Shown piece after piece: positions 1 through 7,903 of a stretch of 13,498 nt of DNA. This stretch comes from an uncultured Armatimonadota bacterium (lineage in GTDB: Bacteria > Armatimonadota > Armatimonadia > Armatimonadales > Armatimonadaceae). Numbering within the stretch: the stretch's first letter is position 1; each line of letters starts with the position of its first letter. Both the position numbers and the translations under genes were made by a program. The DNA is taken from the NCBI GenBank assembly GCA_903881535.1, contig CAIRTT010000021.1, forward strand, positions 1 to 13,498, written 5' to 3'. The notes under the pieces are model-generated. The model made no database searches. It saw only the letters and a list, made by a program, of their open reading frames with translations, and was not told where the DNA came from.

Positions 1-204
1 ACCCTCAAATTCCGGGGGGCGCTTTTCGATCAAGTTAGTCTTCGCGTGCGTCAAAGGCATTGAAATTAATGTCTGTAAGGCAGTGTTTCATGAAACTGTT
101 TTAAGCAAAGTGCTCTGGATTCATCGTGACGTTATGGCAAGCGGTCAAAACGAACAAAAGCGAGACAATGTTCTCGGGGGTACTTTTAAGTAATATCGAT
201 TGCT

Positions 205-1062
205 TTAGTCTTCGCGGAAGACGGCAGTGGCGTTTGGTGCAAGGGAGCGTTTCCATGCGACGATCGTTCCCGGGGCGCGCCATGACTGCGAAGGCCCTTT
301 GAACCACTTTGCATGGCCATCGGCTAAAACGTACACCGAGCCACTATTGTGTCGGTAGCGTGCTGCACAGTAATTATCGGCCCAGCCAATCAAGCGACCG
401 GACAAAGTTGGGAAGCCTGATTCGACGGCTGAACATGCAGTAGTGACGTCATCACCGCCGGAATTTCCGACATAGCCGCTACCTTCCATAGCCAAGACAA
501 CATCCGCGGGTGCACTGATACCGGCAAGCGTCTGAATTCCGCTGGGAAACCACCCAAAATCGAGTGCACTTCTGTGCATGGTAGGCATAAGGTTCGAGTT
601 ATTAGTGTAGCTAAACGACTTTGAGAAGAACGCTGACTTATCGCCAGTAAATCGCTGGAATGGAGTAGGGTCACCGCTTGCGAATGGGAGATTCTGCTGT
701 GATGTGCTGATGCTTGGGCATGTCCAAAGTCCGGCATCCCTTCGGCCTACCAAGTTTGCACCGGTCGATCCTGCGCCTGCCTTCATGTATGGGTCCGTCA
801 AATCCTGCCAGGTCACCGCAGCTGTCATTCCGACAAAAACGTAGCTGCCAAGAGGGAATGCCTCATCATAATCCTGTGCATACATCAGGACTCCGAGACC
901 AATCTGTTTCATATTTGACACGCATGTAGCCTGTCTGGCCTTTTCTCTAGCCTGAGCGAACACAGGGAACAATATCGCTGCTAGGATGGCAATAATTGCT
1001 ATCACGACCAGCAATTCGATCAGCGTAAAGCCCTTCAAAGGGAGATTATTAGTCGATTTCAT
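205..1062 (-). CDS. Type II secretion/pilin-like protein with DUF1559 C-terminus (pseudopilin)
   Basis: Predicted pseudopilin of 285 residues. The N-terminus has a short basic leader ending KG, followed by FTLIELLVVIAIIAILAAIL, the class III (prepilin peptidase) signal: cleavage would fall between G11 and F12, leaving glutamate at mature position 5 (E16). The hydrophobic helix continues into AREKARQATCVSNMKQIG and YAQDYDE, typical of the large DUF1559 families of Planctomycetes and Armatimonadota. Near the C-terminus RHNSGSVYVLADGHAKWFKG matches the usual DUF1559 ending. The ATG is supported by GGAGG about 11 bases upstream and by the complete leader peptide. Such proteins are exported to the inner membrane and may join a pseudopilus or be surface displayed; the role of DUF1559 members is mostly untested. 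It stands alone, transcribed away from the carB relic beginning 55 bases upstream. Family call is firm; function is not. Confidence 0.9.
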   Translation of the reverse strand: MKSTNNLPLKGFTLIELLVVIAIIAILAAILFPVFAQAREKARQATCVSNMKQIGLGVLMYAQDYDEAFPLGSYVFVGMTAAVTWQDLTDPYMKAGAGSTGANLVGRRDAGLWTCPSISTSQQNLPFASGDPTPFQRFTGDKSAFFSKSFSYTNNSNLMPTMHRSALDFGWFPSGIQTLAGISAPADVVLAMEGSGYVGNSGGDDVTTACSAVESGFPTLSGRLIGWADNYCAARYRHNSGSVYVLADGHAKWFKGPSQSWRAPGTIVAWKRSLAPNATAVFRED

Positions 1063-1116
1063 AATCGGGTGTGTCCTCCATCATCCGCAGATACCACATA
1101 GTACGCGCTCAAGTCG

Positions 1117-1288
1117 ACGATGTGTCATTGCATTATTGGGAGGGCCACCTGCCATCCATGATGAACAAGCATTTAATCGTTCTCGCCTTTGCCCCTGTCC
1201 GCATCGACTAAGTCATTGAATTCGACTATCGCTCCGTCCACTGCGTCTGGGCAATTCGCGAATTTGGCCACGAAGGCATCATCATCAA
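1117..1288 (+). pseudogene. Decayed copy of the carB leader and 5' end
   Basis: This stretch aligns without gaps to 6170-6341, the leader and first 43 codons of the intact carB gene. The first 17 bases (ACGATGTGTCATTGCAT) are identical. The ATG at 1161 aligns with the carB ATG at 6214, and by eye about 105 of the next 126 bases match. The reading frame is kept in length but has TAA at 1209-1211 where intact carB has CAA (Gln), and the glycine-rich GSGPIRIG has become AFAPVRID. Identity stops abruptly after ATCATCATCAA. It cannot make CarB and is best read as an old partial duplication. It lies between the divergent pseudopilin start and the SASA relic. Confidence 0.88.
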
Positions 1289-1848
1289 GACATCTTGGGG
1301 CGGTTGAAGTCGGCACACAGATTTTCATTTGGCGAGTGCGGGACCTTTTGTTCTGGCAAAGGAAAACCAGGAGCTTCGGGACAAGAATCCCAAGGGTGCT
1401 GCTCGCATTCCTAAAGCCTAGGATCAGCAGAAATTTTTTGCTGAAAAGGCCACCGGCACCGGCGTGTTCTAGCGTGAGATGAACACCTACATGCGGAAGT
1501 ATTTCAACGCCCCAAAGGCCAAGTTCGTCTGCGCGATCCTCGGCCAGCCAGATGTAGAAAGGCCTGATGCGAGCGAGGTAGCCGTCTTCAAAGCTAGAGT
1601 TGCCTTCATGCCCACCTCAATACCTCAAAGTGGCCACAGTCTGAACAAACCCGCCGGGCATGTGTGACAGCTCCAATGGCCACCGCAGCAACAGCTCCAA
1701 GTCCAACATAAATGTTGGCTTGGGCATGGGAGACGCAATACTGAAGCTCATCAAGCGAAGCAAGTCGGTCCAAATCACAAACTCGTCCGTCCTGCAGAAA
1801 TGTCTGATTGGACGATGCGCAGCTGGATTATTAGCCAGCTGCGCTTAG
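1278..1848 (+). pseudogene. Decayed sialate O-acetylesterase-like (SASA) gene, 3' part
   Basis: Reading on in the same frame as the carB relic gives IIIKTSWGG, then TDF, ASAGPFVLAKENQELRDKNP, MRKYFNAPKAKFVCAILGQ and, after a frameshift near 1610-1625, SSNGH and NINVGLGMGDAILKLIK. From memory of the family this follows the carbohydrate-esterase SASA proteins (PF03629) of Planctomycetes and relatives (IIKTAWGGKSL, APKAKFV, SSNGHY, MNVG.AMG). In-frame stops lie at 1305, 1419 and 1470, and at 1642 in the second frame. Recognisable similarity ends near 1764; that frame stays open to a TAG at 1846-1848. The N-terminal half with the nucleophile region is missing and is replaced by carB sequence. An intact relative would hydrolyse O-acetyl esters on sugars. 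The pseudogene state is clear; the family call is by recall only. Confidence 0.65.
1817..1844. terminator. Perfect 10-bp inverted repeat, possible bidirectional terminator
   Basis: GCGCAGCTGG and CCAGCTGCGC are perfect complements around an 8-base loop (ATTATTAG). The hairpin lies just after the end of SASA similarity on the plus strand and about 85 bases beyond the DUF1552 stop on the minus strand, so it sits between convergent units. Neither side has a T-run, which weakens the case for intrinsic termination. It may instead be a protein-binding palindrome. Confidence 0.4.
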
Positions 1849-1928
1849 TGGAATGTATGTGAAAACCTTAAATACGTTGACGAGCATTTTGAGTCCCGCT
1901 CTTACTTAGACCAACAGATCGAATAGGA

Positions 1929-3314
1929 TTAAGCGATAAGTTCGACAAGGGGTCCAGCATGAGACAAGCCGTTTTGTTTCAGCTCAAGATCTTCGTTACC
2001 GTAATACTTGATCGGATTGCCCTGCGCGTTGAGTAAGGTGGTCCACCAGTCTCCGATTGTGCGACAACCCGCATCGCCGTACTTAGGGTAACAAATATAG
2101 CGGCCTGGAATCTTGAGCTTTCCGCTACAGCCACCGACAACTACATATGGCCACTCCAAACAATCTCCATGGTGTTTATTTGAAGAATCACTGAGGTAGA
2201 TGATCATGGTGTTGTCCAGCATATTGCCATTCCCCTCTGGAACGGCCTTTAATTTCTTTGCCATAGTGGCAATCAATGCCATGTGATGCGTTTGAATGAT
2301 TTCCCGGCATTGCGCTTGGTCTCTTCCGTTATCACCTTCGTCGTGTCCAATTCCATGTATGTTTCGCGCCAACCCGAGGGCCTTATAGACCGTGTTTGCA
2401 TTGTCCAAACGAATGGTGACGCAGTTGGTGAGGCCGGCGATCAAAGCAGCTACGGCCAAGTCACAATGGGCCTCTTGGCGAACTTCTTCTATCATTGACG
2501 TGAACTTGTCAGTGAGCTGCGGTGCGTTGCCTTTTAGATTATCTTTCATCCCGACGAGCTTACTATGACGCATCTGGAGCTCTTCAAAAGCATTGAGATA
2601 CGCATCCATCTTCATCTTTTCCGTTGATGGAATGGCCCTTTCAACTTTTTTGATATCGTCAACCATAAAGTCCAAGAGGTTTTTCTGAAGTTTGAACCGT
2701 CTCTCTCCCTCTTTAGATGCAGAAACTGCCGATCCAAACAGCTGGTCAAAGGCTACATCGGGGCTGCCCTGAAACGGAAGTTCTTTACCGGGGCCGACTG
2801 CGGAAATACCGGGATACATGGTTCCACCATAGTTGGTGGAACCCCAATCTCCTCGAACGGCCAACCCCACGTGATTGAAAGGAGCCGGATACAACTTCGC
2901 CAGTTCCGCATCTGCTGTGGCACGCAATGGATTACCTGGATTGACTTCACTCCCAACCATGTAGACGCCCATCATGCCAAAGTGACTCGTATGGCCACCG
3001 CGGCACATTTTCCCGGAGAGTCCCTGCACGATGGCAACCTGGTCCTGGAAAGGTCTTAGAGGCGCCATGGATGGAGGCAGCGTAGCTTTGACGAGCGATG
3101 CGTTGATTGGTTTACTGCCATTAGCCATGAATTCAGCAGGGGTGATACCCGAAGGCCAAATGCCACTGTCTTTGACAACAAAAACAAAACGACTTGGCAA
3201 GGCACCGACGTTGCCCTCGGCATGCGCTTCTATCTGGGACAAAAGTGGACCTAGGAGAAAGCTACCGGCACCCAGTGACATCCCTTTAAGGATGCGGCGA
3301 CGTGAATGTGTCAT
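1929..3314 (-). CDS. DUF1552 family protein with Tat-type signal
   Basis: Protein of 461 residues. The start SRRRILKGMSLGAGSFLLGP looks like a twin-arginine signal (R5-R7, hydrophobic stretch to about L25, AHA near 30-32), so export in folded form is predicted. The mature part begins with PSRFVFVVKDSGIWPSG, has GGHTSH at 106-111 and, towards the end, MIIYLSDSSNKHHG. This fits DUF1552 (PF07586), a family related in style to the DUF1501/sulfatase-like Tat proteins; no reaction is established. The start lies 10 bases after the upstream stop, and an AAAAGG at the very end of the upstream gene is the only plausible ribosome site, suggesting coupled translation. DUF1552 genes are usually found next to DUF1592 genes, as here, so the two products probably act together in the periplasm. 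Family confidence is good; function unknown. Confidence 0.88.
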   Translation of the reverse strand: MTHSRRRILKGMSLGAGSFLLGPLLSQIEAHAEGNVGALPSRFVFVVKDSGIWPSGITPAEFMANGSKPINASLVKATLPPSMAPLRPFQDQVAIVQGLSGKMCRGGHTSHFGMMGVYMVGSEVNPGNPLRATADAELAKLYPAPFNHVGLAVRGDWGSTNYGGTMYPGISAVGPGKELPFQGSPDVAFDQLFGSAVSASKEGERRFKLQKNLLDFMVDDIKKVERAIPSTEKMKMDAYLNAFEELQMRHSKLVGMKDNLKGNAPQLTDKFTSMIEEVRQEAHCDLAVAALIAGLTNCVTIRLDNANTVYKALGLARNIHGIGHDEGDNGRDQAQCREIIQTHHMALIATMAKKLKAVPEGNGNMLDNTMIIYLSDSSNKHHGDCLEWPYVVVGGCSGKLKIPGRYICYPKYGDAGCRTIGDWWTTLLNAQGNPIKYYGNEDLELKQNGLSHAGPLVELIA

Positions 3315-3324
3315 GATTTGTATC

Positions 3325-5673
3325 TTAACCTTTTGTCAGTGTCTTCCGGTAAAGGAATGAGTCGGATGTCAGTAATGAGATTAAAAGCGCCTTGAAGCTT
3401 CCGCCACTTTCTAGATACGCTTTGTCAGCGGCCATCAGCGTCATTGAATCTGAGAGCATTTCGTTGCGCCCCATGTAATATCGAAACACATGTCGAATGA
3501 TCGACTGTCTGGCCTTTTTCGAATTGGCAAGCTTGTGTATGAGTTCCAAAGCATCCTTGACGTTACCATCTATACCAGCTTCGCCTGTGCCCTCTAAAAC
3601 ACCGCGAGAATTAACTGGCTTGACAGGGAATGTGCCGTTTGCCTTAGGTAATTTGTCAAGAGCCTCTGTCGTGCGGTATCGACCAAAGTCATCAAACACC
3701 TCAAAGGTGTAACCTATAGGGTTCATCTGTACGTGACAACGCCAGCATGCTTTCGCTTCCGTAACGGACAGTCTCTCTCTCAGGGTTTTTTGATGGTTCT
3801 GCGGAATGGTGGCATCGACGGTGATAGGTACATCTAGTACCACACCCGCTAATAAGCGTTGCCGAATCCATTTGCCGCGGCGAATAGGATCGGAGATGTC
3901 ATTTAGAGAGTGCGCGATCAGCCAAGCGGGATGCGTGAGCATACCGGCACGGTTGGGCCTTTTGTACGGTTGCGATAAAAGGAAATTCTGCTCACCGTCC
4001 TTCAGGTCATAGGCCATGGGATATTTCTCGTAGAGTATATGCATGCCCTGACTAACTGCCTGAAATGACTTGCCTTCGTCAGGGTGACCGATCCGACCTT
4101 CCGTCGGGATCTCGATCCCCATATGCTTGATCGCCCTAGGACTACCATCAAAGCCACGGTCAAAAGGGTGCAGATAATACTTAGTATTAAGTTCTTTCCA
4201 GTCCTTCAGGCCAAGACTTTTAAGCAGTTCCTTTGACTTTTCTTCAGAAAGCTGACCTTTGTCAATCATCTCCTTGTTCTGCTCGTAAAAAGCATAAACA
4301 GTATTTCTGAAGGTCTGCCTGTTTAGAATAAAATACTCATCAGACGTCAATAACTGCCTAAAAACATCCTTATCCTTTGAAAGAATGTTCAGTACAAAAA
4401 AGTCAGCATCTCGCTCATATATGAGGGGGTAGTCTTCCCCGTAATACCTGAACCCGCCTGAGCGCGCTTCATCTTTGAAAATAATATGAGCCTGGTTGTA
4501 TCCAAAGAACTCCTGAAAAAATCGGAGTATTCTTGGCTTCTCAAGCGATTCATCCTCGAGCATCCGAGAGATCTGTACGCGAACATCCTCTTTGGTTTTT
4601 AGCTTTCCTGATTCCGCTGCCTGAAGCAGAATACGATCCGGGCGCTGATCCGTCAGGGCATAGGAAATGGCAAAGGCTAGTTCGGTGGATGACAGCATCC
4701 GGCGACCAGAAGCATCCAGTTCGCCGAGGCCGATTTCAATTCTATAGACCGATTCGGGATGCATCATAATCGCCATCAACATCACGCGTAAGGCTTCTGA
4801 ATTGCCACCATCTTTGGCAGAAAATCTGAATAGACCGGCGTACTTTGTCAACTCATCTTTGGTGGGATCACGAAAGACAACCTTTTTAAAGTGTTGCGAT
4901 GCGGCAGCTTCCAACTGGTCTTGATTGGGTGCATTTTGTTGCGATGCGATGTCCTTATAGAGCCGTTCCTTTTGGATAAGCTGATCTGCACAATAGCCGG
5001 CATTCACCAGCAAGACATCAACTACCGCTGAATCTGCAAACAACAGGTTTGCGTACTCTTTAATGCCTTTCCTGTCTTCTACAAGGAACGGTTGCCTAAT
5101 GCTTCTCGTGTCACCGCCGTAACTGGACTTAACATTGTCAAAGACATTTGGACTGGTTCTCCATAGCCGCGCAGGCGAAAATGGCTTCGTCTTTATCTCT
5201 CCGCTAAACAGTTTTTCATGGCTTACTAAGTTGCCATAGTCAGGATGTTCAAGCTTTTGGTAGAGACTCGCGGCATTCCCTGATTTGTTCAGTTCAGCAT
5301 TAATCCAGTCAATCACCTTGCTGACATCACTAACCAAAGGTTGTTTTTCCTTGGATGGTGGCATTTCCGACAATACCAGCTGCTTGAGTACCAAATTCCA
5401 ACGGTCCATATCCTTGCCTACAGCTAGGCTACGACTAATGTCATGTAGTGTTATGCCTCCTTTGGAGACAGTGGGGCCATGACATGGAATGCAATACTTT
5501 TGTAGAAATGGAACGACAGCCGTGGTGAATGTTGTGGTTTCTACAGGTTTTTTTGTCGTTTTTTGTTGGACTTTCGCAACCTGTGAGGCGGATGCATCCG
5601 GACACACGATTGCAAGGGTTGCAATTGGCGTCATAGTGGCGACCATCGCCACAACAGGCCCGATGTATTTCAT
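3325..5673 (-). CDS. DUF1587/1595/1592/1588/1585 multidomain protein with two CXXCH haem motifs
   Basis: Protein of 782 residues from the ATG at 5673. This start is preferred over one 25 codons further out because it is preceded by CAGGG at good spacing and opens directly on a signal peptide (MKYIGPVVAMVATMTPIATL). Order of parts: signal peptide; a cytochrome-c-like segment with YCIPCHG (C61, C64, H65); a DUF1587-like region; DUF1595 (HPESVYRIE); DUF1592 (STELAFAISYALTDQRPD); DUF1588 (from RAGMLTHPAWL to ACWRCHVQMNPIG, a second CXXCH, and FDDFGRYR); and DUF1585 at the end (IIRHVFRYYMGRNE, LLTSDSFLYR). The domain chain matches the large planctomycete-type proteins usually paired with DUF1552 or DUF1501 genes. 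Covalent haem and a periplasmic redox or polymer-degrading role are inferred, not shown. First gene of a two-gene unit. Confidence 0.88.
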   Translation of the reverse strand: MKYIGPVVAMVATMTPIATLAIVCPDASASQVAKVQQKTTKKPVETTTFTTAVVPFLQKYCIPCHGPTVSKGGITLHDISRSLAVGKDMDRWNLVLKQLVLSEMPPSKEKQPLVSDVSKVIDWINAELNKSGNAASLYQKLEHPDYGNLVSHEKLFSGEIKTKPFSPARLWRTSPNVFDNVKSSYGGDTRSIRQPFLVEDRKGIKEYANLLFADSAVVDVLLVNAGYCADQLIQKERLYKDIASQQNAPNQDQLEAAASQHFKKVVFRDPTKDELTKYAGLFRFSAKDGGNSEALRVMLMAIMMHPESVYRIEIGLGELDASGRRMLSSTELAFAISYALTDQRPDRILLQAAESGKLKTKEDVRVQISRMLEDESLEKPRILRFFQEFFGYNQAHIIFKDEARSGGFRYYGEDYPLIYERDADFFVLNILSKDKDVFRQLLTSDEYFILNRQTFRNTVYAFYEQNKEMIDKGQLSEEKSKELLKSLGLKDWKELNTKYYLHPFDRGFDGSPRAIKHMGIEIPTEGRIGHPDEGKSFQAVSQGMHILYEKYPMAYDLKDGEQNFLLSQPYKRPNRAGMLTHPAWLIAHSLNDISDPIRRGKWIRQRLLAGVVLDVPITVDATIPQNHQKTLRERLSVTEAKACWRCHVQMNPIGYTFEVFDDFGRYRTTEALDKLPKANGTFPVKPVNSRGVLEGTGEAGIDGNVKDALELIHKLANSKKARQSIIRHVFRYYMGRNEMLSDSMTLMAADKAYLESGGSFKALLISLLTSDSFLYRKTLTKG

Positions 5674-6156
5674 ACTTACACCCTGTAACACGAAATTTTT
5701 TCCCATCGGAAGAGGCGGTAACAAATGTAGGCTATGGGAGTTGAGCATTCTAACGTGTCCACCACTACCTTGCTATCCTATGATGTGTACCGGAGTATGG
5801 TTAAGACTCTCGCGGCTCACTCAATAACAAGTGCGCCATGTTCGCTGACGTGCTTCTTTTCCGGCTTGACCTAGCCTGAGATTCGTCATGGTTCGACGCA
5901 GGTCTGCCATGCCTTAGAAGAGACAGTGAGCTTAATCTTTGTGTCCAATGTCAATTTCTCAAACTTACCGGCATCCAAGATCGGCTCTAGCATAAGGGGC
6001 GCGAAATAAGACACGCCGGCGGAGAAGAGAAACTTGCGGGTCAGGAACAGCTGCTACACGCAACAATTTAAGTCCTGTAAACGCCCGCTTGCAGTTTCTC
6101 GACAGTGATTTGATACCGTAATTCAGTAGGCCTGCGCATTCAGATATTGTAGAATA
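5674..6156. other. Gene-free spacer between the DUF1592 gene and carB
   Basis: This 480-base divergent spacer holds no convincing gene. On the minus strand 5886-6053 is free of stops and reads LTRKFLFSAGVSYFAPLMLE and then KIKLTVSSKAWQTCVEP before a TGA, but it lacks a proper start and I do not recognise it; it may be a gene remnant or chance. Weak promoter-like elements for the minus-strand pair (TTAACC, 18 bases, TAGGAT) lie near 5780-5815, and a TAGAAT at 6150-6155 could be the -10 of carB, with no good -35. All of these are low-confidence readings. Confidence 0.4.
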
Positions 6157-6206
6157 CGTGGGTCAGCCCACGATGTGTCATTGCATGGGACGGCGGGCCA
6201 CCCGCC
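6157..6206 (+). promoter_or_regulatory. Two GC-rich hairpins in the carB leader
   Basis: CGTGGG-TCAG-CCCACG (6157-6172) and GGCGGG-CCA-CCCGCC (6192-6206) are perfect 6-bp stems. The second ends 7 bases before the ATG at 6214 and occupies the place of a Shine-Dalgarno site, of which none is visible; the GTG at 6175 also lacks one. The relic at 1117-1160 keeps the leader length but not the second stem. Translational control or a leaderless transcript are both possible. Confidence 0.35.
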
Positions 6207-6213
6207 TACCACT

Positions 6214-7773
6214 ATGAAAAAGAAAATCATCGTTCTCGGCTCCGGCCCTATCCGCATCGGCCAAGGCATTGAATTCGACTACTGCTCCGTCCACTGCGTC
6301 TGGGCAATCCGCGAAGCCGGCCATGAAGCCATCATCATCAACAACAATCCGGAAACGGTGTCCACTGACTTTGATACCAGTGACCGGCTATACTTTGAGC
6401 CATTGACCTCTGAAGATGTCCTAAACATCATCGAGCGTGAAGATCCGATTGAGGGTGTTGTTGTACAGTTTGGTGGCCAGACAGCCATCAACCTTGCGCG
6501 TTCCCTCGACGATGCTGGTGTTCGGATTCTTGGATCATCCGCGGATTCCATCGATCTCGCTGAAGACCGCCATCAATTTGAAGCTCTCCTCACTAAGCTG
6601 GGCATCCCTAAGCCCGAAGGTCGTGCCGTGACCACGGCGGAAGCCGCCGTTACGGTTGCCAATGAGATCGGCTATCCGTGTCTTGTCCGGCCATCTTATG
6701 TGCTCGGTGGCCGCGCGATGGAAATCGTCTACACCGAAGATGAGCTGGTCAACTATATGACCTACGCGGTCGATGTCTCACCGAAAGCTCCTATTCTGGT
6801 TGACCGCTATATTGTCGGCCGGGAGCTTGAAGTCGACTGCATCTCAGATGGCGTAACCTGCCTCCTCCCTGGAATCATGGAACATATCGAGCGTGCCGGA
6901 GTTCACTCTGGCGACTCGATGGCCGTTTATCCTCCTCAGAATGTCTCTGAAATCACCAAGCAAAAAGTCGTTGACTATGCGGTGCGTATTGCCAAGGAGA
7001 TGAAAGTTGTCGGGCTGATGAACATCCAGTTCGTCTGTGATGGCGATGAGCCGTATGTGATTGAGGTCAATCCACGCAGCTCACGCACGGTGCCTTACCT
7101 TTCGAAGATCACGGGCATACCGATGGTAAAGATTGCAACACGCTGCATCATGGGTGAGACACTAGCGGACATGGGTTTCCCAGAAGGGCTTTACCCGGAA
7201 CAAAAGAACCCTGCAGTGAAGGCACCTGTCTTCTCGTTCCAAAAATTGGTCGGAGTAGATAACGCACTTGGACCTGAAATGAAGTCGACCGGTGAGGTCC
7301 TTGGTCAGGATGTAACGTACCCAGGTGCACTCTACAAAGCAATGGTTGGTGCAGGCCTTCGCTTGCCAATCACTGGGACGGTTCTCTTCACGGTTGCAAA
7401 TGCAGACAAAGAAGAAGCACTGCCGATTGCACGTGAGTTTGCTGCAATGGGCTATGTGCTCCAAGCTACTGCAGGCACAGCGGCTTACTTTGCCGGAAAC
7501 GATCTACATGTCGAAACCGTTGCGAAGATTACGGAGTCCACAGATAACCTCGTTACACGTATCCACTCAGGGCAGGTTGGGCTTGTCGTCAACACGCTGT
7601 CCAAAGACAAGCGGATTGAAGAGGAAGGTCAGTTGATTCGCCGAGCAACCGTTGAGCGCTCCGTGCCTTGTATGACATCCCTAGATACCGCCGCCGCACT
7701 TTTGCTAGCGCTAAAAGCCCGCGCTGAGGGAACATTTGGCGTAATGACCGTGGATGAATATCTGACTGCGTAG
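6214..7773 (+). CDS. carB: Carbamoyl-phosphate synthase large subunit, C-terminal half (split CarB)
   Basis: Protein of 519 residues corresponding to about residue 550 onward of a full CarB. It starts KKKIIVLGSGPIRIGQGIEF, then NNNPETVSTDFDTSDRLYFE, which is diagnostic for the second (carbamoyl-phosphate-forming) half rather than the first. ATP-grasp features are present: PSYVLGGRAME from 160, GIMEHIERAGVHSGDS, and metal/ATP ligands in E284-V-N286-PR. The allosteric MGS-like domain runs from about 385 to the end (GTVLFTVANADKEEA, then TAGTA). It phosphorylates carbamate with ATP in the cytoplasm, feeding pyrimidine and arginine synthesis. It needs carA and the N-terminal half, neither of which is in this window. 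ATG 6214 is chosen because similarity begins there and the relic copy keeps it; GTG 6175 would add 13 unconserved residues. Split CarB is known in some archaea and Aquifex, so a frameshifted full-length gene is not required. Confidence 0.93.
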   Translation: MKKKIIVLGSGPIRIGQGIEFDYCSVHCVWAIREAGHEAIIINNNPETVSTDFDTSDRLYFEPLTSEDVLNIIEREDPIEGVVVQFGGQTAINLARSLDDAGVRILGSSADSIDLAEDRHQFEALLTKLGIPKPEGRAVTTAEAAVTVANEIGYPCLVRPSYVLGGRAMEIVYTEDELVNYMTYAVDVSPKAPILVDRYIVGRELEVDCISDGVTCLLPGIMEHIERAGVHSGDSMAVYPPQNVSEITKQKVVDYAVRIAKEMKVVGLMNIQFVCDGDEPYVIEVNPRSSRTVPYLSKITGIPMVKIATRCIMGETLADMGFPEGLYPEQKNPAVKAPVFSFQKLVGVDNALGPEMKSTGEVLGQDVTYPGALYKAMVGAGLRLPITGTVLFTVANADKEEALPIAREFAAMGYVLQATAGTAAYFAGNDLHVETVAKITESTDNLVTRIHSGQVGLVVNTLSKDKRIEEEGQLIRRATVERSVPCMTSLDTAAALLLALKARAEGTFGVMTVDEYLTA

Positions 7774-7808
7774 TAAGTTCATCCAAGGTGACTACTTTGC
7801 ATAAACCT

Positions 7809-7858
7809 AACAGCCACTCTCCCTGATGGAAACATCTATCGAAGAGTGGTTGTTTTTT
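7809..7858 (+). terminator. Rho-independent terminator of carB
   Basis: AACAGCCACTCT pairs with AGAGTGGTTGTT (12 bp with one G-U), and the plus strand runs on into a T tract (GTTTTTT). The loop contains a small internal GATG-GAAA-CATC hairpin. It begins 35 bases after the carB stop. Confidence 0.85.
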
Positions 7859-7903
7859 CTTAGATCAGATTCAGCTTATTGGTCGAAAGGATGTCCTACA
7901 GAC

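Noticed and set aside
1613..1833. Minus-strand open stretch reading AQANIYVGLGAVAAVAIGAV, resembling a membrane segment
   Set aside because: It is antisense to the C-terminal part of the SASA relic (NINVGLGMGDAILKLIK on the plus strand), has no start codon, and is best explained as a shadow.
5674..5748. An upstream in-frame ATG for the DUF1592 gene at 5748
   Set aside because: It would place 25 unrelated residues before a clear signal peptide, while the ATG at 5673 has a good ribosome site.
1117..6341. Composite transposon or genomic island bounded by the direct repeats
   Set aside because: The repeats are a host gene start, not IS ends. No transposase, integrase or target-site duplication was seen between or next to them.
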